This document shows, piece after piece, positions 58,827 to 64,000 of a stretch of 64,000 nt of DNA (position 1 is its first letter; every line of letters begins with the position of its first letter). Under the pieces are notes generated by a model. It was not told where the DNA came from. It saw nothing but the letters and a program-made list of their open reading frames with translations, and ran no database searches. Both the position numbers and the translations under genes were made by a program. Source of the stretch: Straminergon stramineum (lineage: Eukaryota > Streptophyta > Bryopsida > Hypnales > Calliergonaceae); contig OY987267.1 in assembly GCA_963920665.1 (NCBI GenBank), forward strand, positions 25,854,001 to 25,918,000. Direction: 5' to 3'.

Positions 58827-60407
58827 TCAAATGCATATGTCGCTGAGAAGGTGCCATTTTAAGGCTGAAACAGCGGCATCTGGTACACTGAGCTGAGGCA
58901 AGTGGTGAGATTTCCACCGTAGTCGGACCCCCGAGTGTATGGTACAGGTACGCTGCAACGAAAACTGGGACGACCAAATCCTTGGCGCTTTGGAGAATGT
59001 GGCAAGGAATTTGGACCTGAAATGAAATACTGCATGGTGAGAAACTTGACACAAAAATTGACACTGGCTGTAACTGAAGGCATTTGTTTTAAATGCCAGA
59101 ACTGTGATATTAGAACCAAGACAATGTAACATGGCAAATATGGAGATGTGGGAGAGGACCTGAGGTAGCACACTGCGCATGTCACTTGTGAAAATTGTCT
59201 TGGCCACGCTTAAGGCAATGTCTGGACGGATATTGGAAAGTTTCCTGCTAAATTCCTGCACGGCCATTGAATCCATGTCCGCTACCACTGCCAGAGGTGC
59301 AAAACCCGACACCCATGCCTCGAAATTGCGTTACGTAGCATGAAACAATCGTCTCAGATCCTCTTGATCGAGGCCCCCAAAATAATCAGCAGCGTTAAGA
59401 TACCTGCACAAAATTAGGTAGACGACGCTAAAAAACCATTAGGGCCTGATCCCGTGCCCTAGGCAAATGCCAACTCATCTATTCATACACTAAATTGGAC
59501 TCGGTAGCAAGTGGTGGAATTAGTATAACGCATGAATTGACAGAATGTCTATGGCCACGAATATCTCAATGAAAATAGTGTGGTCTTCCACTTTGCCAAA
59601 AGCGACTAGATATTTGTCTTTTGAACACCTCCGGCTTTGAAACTGCATAAGAAATTCACATAGTGATAAAAATTCGATCTAAGCAGGTTACCCTCTTGTA
59701 CCCAAAGGTTTCTGCTGCGTCATACATCTCCCAAGAATCATACTTAAATTGTAGATGTTAAAGGGACGTAAATAGTATCCTCAATCTTAGAAACGCTCTG
59801 CTGCTCTCAGCACAGTGGCTCTGTCAGAGTGTGCGATTTGCTTGAATCAACAATTAGAGGCCATTCTCAAACAAGAGTCAAAAACTCTAAGGGCTATTAC
59901 AGAATTTAGGGCTCAAAATGGAAAGAAAGTCGAGAATCTGGCAGTCGAAGGAATTGGAACCCTCACTCTAAATTCTCAAATGCATGCATATCAAATGTCC
60001 CCTGCATTCATAAAAGTCGAAGATTCTAAAGAAAGACGAGCACCTCGGAGAGAACGAGATCATAATATTCTTGGAAAAGAGCTCCTGGCGTTCAATGGAG
60101 GCCAAGCAGCCCACCATGCCCGTGACGGAGTGGCCGACGTATCGACCTCCAGCTCATCTAGAATTGCCACCATATCCCCCGCGTAGCCATACAACGTAGA
60201 GTAGCGGAGAGCTCCGAAAAACTCGGGGTCCGTGGTGCCCGCGCCCATGTCGATGAGAACGAGCTTGAACTCGTCCACGAAGTAAGGGATGACATGCTTC
60301 CACACAGACTGGTTGGTGCCGAAGCCATGGCCCAGAACCACCACCTCCTCGCCCTGCCTTCGCACCGTCACATTACGAGCCTCTAGAATTGTGGGAATCT
60401 GAGACAT
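58827..60407 (-). pseudogene. KAI2-like alpha/beta-hydrolase pseudogene, 3 exons
   Basis: Relict of a KAI2/D14-family receptor-hydrolase (karrikin and related butenolide signalling). Exon 1 (60,407-60,044) gives EEVVVLGHGFGTNQSVWKH and GAGTTDPEFF; exon 2 (59,403-59,160) gives [33 protein letters not shown] and [13 protein letters not shown]; exon 3 (59,016-58,827) gives [20 protein letters not shown] and [13 protein letters not shown]. Introns keep GT-AG borders and the exons would encode a protein near the usual 270 aa. Three lesions are visible: a small frameshifting loss just before the nucleophile GHSVTGM (after EVD, near 60,147); an in-frame TAA between FHAT and RNFEAW (near 59,330); and a frameshift between VEIS and HHLPQL, before the catalytic His. 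The catalytic-triad codons themselves survive in pieces. Kept introns mean it is not a retrocopy. Confidence 0.88.
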
Positions 60408-63400
60408 GTCCCGACACCTGATGAGTGGAGTCCTCCTTCAACTCGCATTGACAGGGCCAAATCCTTTGCAATTCCAACCCTATTCACCCTTGAGGAAAAT
60501 CAGTAATGGACAGAAAGAAAGGTCGAGACGGCACCAACTGGAAATCGATAAACTAGCAGTCCACCTTCTGGAACTTCGGAACTTTCAGTTCCGCAGAGGA
60601 AGTGGTGGCTGAAACGGTCTGGCATTTTGGCCAGTCACATCCCGTGCGACAAGTCATGCTCAAGATTCGGGGACAACGATAACACCCAGACCTTCCTGAC
60701 TTCCCGTTCTACAGTAAAAAAAAACCTTGACGGGAACAATCCTAGGAAGCGACTGCACTGTAGATAGACGGTCACTAGCTTGTGGGCAAGACACTAGGGT
60801 CTCTCCTCACGTGGGGTCCACGGAGGGAATCTCAAGGCCAGGATCTGAACCCTAATTCGAAACATTTCTGTCGAACACTCATAGCTTCGAAAAAGAACAC
60901 GCACGATCTCACTGGATTCTGTGATTGTTCTTCAGAGGAGACATCGATCGAAACTCTGTCGACTACGTGAATGAAGCAGCAAGCGAAGATATAACCATCA
61001 CCCCAAATGGGTTCTGAATTCCCAACTCGAAGTGCCCAAGGCACTGTCTGCTACTCACAGGGATCAAAAAATTCTCACCTTAGCAACAAAATGACGCTCT
61101 AGACGATATCACCACGAGCAGATAGCACTGCGCAATCCATCCAGAGCATGCACAACTGAAAGAACTCAAAATTACTGCAACAGACTGAACGGACCGAAAC
61201 GGAAAAAGAAAAGGACAGAGCAGTACACTACAGGAAAACATGTCCAAAGCTTCTGTTCACAAATAGTACGTGGGCGTGAATATCGGCTTTTCGAAGGAAC
61301 CCCGAAGGAACAGAGCCGACCCCATCTGGATCGACGATCTATTGACCGAAGGACGATCTAGATTGCAGGTGAGCTTGGAATGCCACTCATGCTACGTACG
61401 GTACAGTTTGCTGTCCGAGGAAGTGTTGAAGTAAAAATCTTCGTCAACTTCGCTAAGAAATAGCAGTGTATACGACCGTTTGCCTTGCTTTTGACCGCAA
61501 ATTCCTGCACAGACTTCTACAGTAGATACATACTTTACAGTGATTAGTCCCTGATTTAACTTCTTTCCAAAAGATGTTAACTTCTGAGCAGCTCCACCGT
61601 ATACTTAAACGGAGGCATAACCGGAACTGTTGCGGAAAGGCAACGAATTTGAGCTCCACTGCGTCACCGCTAAAGCCTTTCCGGATTTCGAGGGCAACGC
61701 TACAATGCTCCGCCCATGTCATTTTTGAGATTTTTTGCGCACACGGAAGAGCTCACTCAACCACTCAATCCTTTGACTTTGACTATGGAGGAATCATTCT
61801 CTTTCATGACATCATTGATGATGTAAAATGAGTTGAATAAGGGTTTGCAGAGGGATGAAGCGTGAATTGCACTGTGGCACTTCCTGAAGAACGGCAACTG
61901 TCCCGCGACTCCCTCTGTGAAAATCATTTCACGGTTCTTTCTCCGTTCATGCGGTGGAGCTGCTCTGTTCATGGTGTGAGAATCAGTGAGACGGATTGAT
62001 TGCCTCTGAGCAGTGGGGTCTTAAATTGTTTTTTAGAATTATTGTAAAGTACCGACCTCGTAAGTAAGGTGTGGCATATTCTGTTGACGCTTCTTGAAAT
62101 TGCCTTATTTCTCCAAAATGAAATGAAATATATGGATGTATGTATTCACGTACCGTCACATTCTTGATGAAGTAACATCCACTTACCCCTTAATCCCTAA
62201 ATGATTTTCAAGTCTTATAGGACAGCTTAAACTTGGATTGGATTTGAAAATCTTTCTTGTATAGGTCTCAATGAATCATGAAGCTTGAACAAATTTTCAA
62301 TCAATGATGAGCTTTCACACTCCTTAAAGGCAACTAGCAACTTCAAATCTACAAGACAAAATTTCTAACAAACTTTCTCATAGAAAAACCATAAATTCAA
62401 ATTGCAATTCAAATACAAAATTTAGCTTGATAGAAGCATCACTTGAAGAAAAAGTGAATGATATTGAAAAGTTGGACTCTTAATGAGTATTAGAGATGGT
62501 ATCTTCAAGAGTCTTTGACTGAATTTAAGTCCCTCAAATTGGTAGTCTGGTATTGACATGTAAAGGATAAAGAAATTCAAATATCTAGCAAAGAGCCTAG
62601 GTATCTAGATAGAATGTGATTTTTGAGGGAAGATGTGCACACTTCTTTCACTCAAATTAAAGACAATTCATTTCTTTGAGCCTCTTTTTGTGGTTGCTTC
62701 AAGAATGTTTTAGAAGATTCCATCCTATCTTGTCAAATCATGCATGAAATTGAAAAGTGATGCAAGTTATGACACAAGAAATGCCATGCCATTTGCATTG
62801 TTTTCCTTTCTTGAGTATGATTTACCTTGGCCTTCATAAATGTTATTTTTTAGCTTGTTTTCAATTGGATGTATTTTGGTCATCCATAGTCTAAATTCAG
62901 ATATTTTAATTATAATTTTAGTAACTTATTAATGTGCTTCCAATGAGAGTACTAATTCTAGACCCATCAAATGATTTTTACTGGACTAGTAGGTTGGATA
63001 GATACAATATTATGATTGAAGGTGCTCAATTAGAGAAAAAAAAGCCACTATCAACTGCACAAAACCAAACACTAGAGAAAATCTAGCCGTAAGGGAGGGC
63101 TGTTGACTTTTGGCAAATGTACAAATCTTGAGAAAAACTGTTTTTATTTTTATTTTTTGTTTTAAGTTATTTTTAAAAATTTATTAGTCCCCAATCCTAC
63201 GTGGCACATAAGGTGATTACATGGACCGAAAAAAATTTAATTATATTTTTTTAATTATGCATTTTCATGTAGTCAAACAGCCTTGCACAGGATCTAGATT
63301 TCTTCTAATGACCATGTATTCAAATAAAAGTCATATGAAGACCAACATCTTACTCCTTCTAAGGTAGTAGGTTCATAAACCACTCATCTAAGGGCTAGTC

Positions 63401-64000
63401 TGCTTTTTCATGTATATCTTTTCATGGGAATATTTTTAGTTTGTTTTTCAAACAAAGAGATGTAGATGTAGAATGTAACACAAGTAATTTCATATTTTTT
63501 GAAGCATTATTGAATTAGTTATGAATTTTCAAATTTTTGTGTCATAGGCCTCTATTTATGACACTAGGTCTTCCATAAATTGTTCACTTGAAGTTATAAA
63601 GAAAAATGGGGAAAGCAAGAACAATGATGGACTCTTGTAATTAATTATATTTTTTTTCTAGATCTACTCAAATGACTATAGAGGTTGATTTCAAAACCAC
63701 CTCATGTCCATCTTAGAGCTAAAGTAGGGGCAATTCTAAATGCCTGAGTGGAGTTCGAGCCTCCTACCTTATCTCAATATAAATCTATGGTTTCTAATAG
63801 GAAACTAGTTAGTGCACCACAAATTTATTTTAAAGCAAAGGTAGTATAACTTATATGAAACATGTGCAGTATAAATCCTTTTGCAATAATGCTTTTCATA
63901 TACTCATCAAATCAGCACCCAAAATCCACTTGCCCATGTTGTAATTCGCCACCCATTACAATTCAAATAACTCCTAAAGGACAAAGCTTATAAATGTGTA
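60408..64000. other. Intergenic DNA, no gene recognised
   Basis: 60.4-62.0 kb is close to balanced in base composition and presumably includes the old promoter of the KAI2-like gene. 62.0-64.0 kb is AT-rich. Frames are short (under 90 codons), occur on both strands and show no recognisable domain. No tandem repeats, MITEs or tRNA-like folds were found. Confidence 0.45.

Noticed and set aside
59815..60186. 123-codon plus-strand frame
   Set aside because: Overlaps the KAI2-like exon and intron on the other strand and has no recognisable domain.
63735..63765. GGAGTTCGAGCCTCC resembling a tRNA T-stem and loop
   Set aside because: The ~60 bases upstream give no D-arm or anticodon arm and no matching acceptor stem.

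Overview
This is nuclear DNA from a land plant. It is AT-rich, dominated by transposable elements and tandem repeats, with two long spliced genes whose introns have plant-type borders, a malectin-like/LRR receptor kinase and a KAI2-type hydrolase relict. The PAS-type hybrid histidine kinase recalls the moss PHK proteins, and the transposase relict is of a kind I associate with non-flowering plants, so I lean towards a non-seed plant (moss, liverwort, lycophyte or fern). That lean is inference; no species is identified.

Layout. 1-4.3 kb: no gene recognised. 4.3-21.7 kb: a large repeat complex with foldback symmetry. A G-rich minisatellite and then an AT-rich satellite on the left reappear in inverted order on the right, around a ~105-bp tandem array. 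That array is split by an 8.7-kb element (7,635-16,373) with terminal inverted repeats and a perfect 8-bp target duplication (hAT-like), which itself carries a ~190-bp satellite. 22-34 kb: repeat debris, including a truncated copy of the region upstream of the receptor kinase, an LTR/primer-binding-site remnant, and a badly decayed hAT-type (DUF4371-like) transposase on the minus strand that was later hit by a CACTA-type MITE.

34.6-42.3 kb (+): an apparently intact 14-exon gene for a ~910-aa receptor kinase (signal peptide, malectin-like ectodomain, three LRRs, one transmembrane helix, RD kinase). Its first intron appears to use a GC-AG splice pair. 41.4-50.4 kb: the 3' end of this gene plus downstream DNA was duplicated in tandem. 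The second copy keeps only a dead last exon. CACTA-like MITEs inserted in one copy or the other after duplication, so occupied and empty sites can be compared inside the window.

50.8-58.6 kb (-): an apparently intact 11-exon gene for a ~975-aa soluble hybrid histidine kinase (basic disordered N-terminus, PAS-like region, HisKA, HATPase, receiver). Just upstream of it, on the same strand, 58.8-60.4 kb holds a KAI2-like alpha/beta-hydrolase pseudogene that keeps its introns but has at least three disabling lesions. 60.4-64 kb: no gene recognised. The two intact genes are both signalling proteins, but nothing in the sequence links them functionally. Exon joins were worked out by eye from reading frame, intron phase and homology to remembered family patterns, without transcript evidence.
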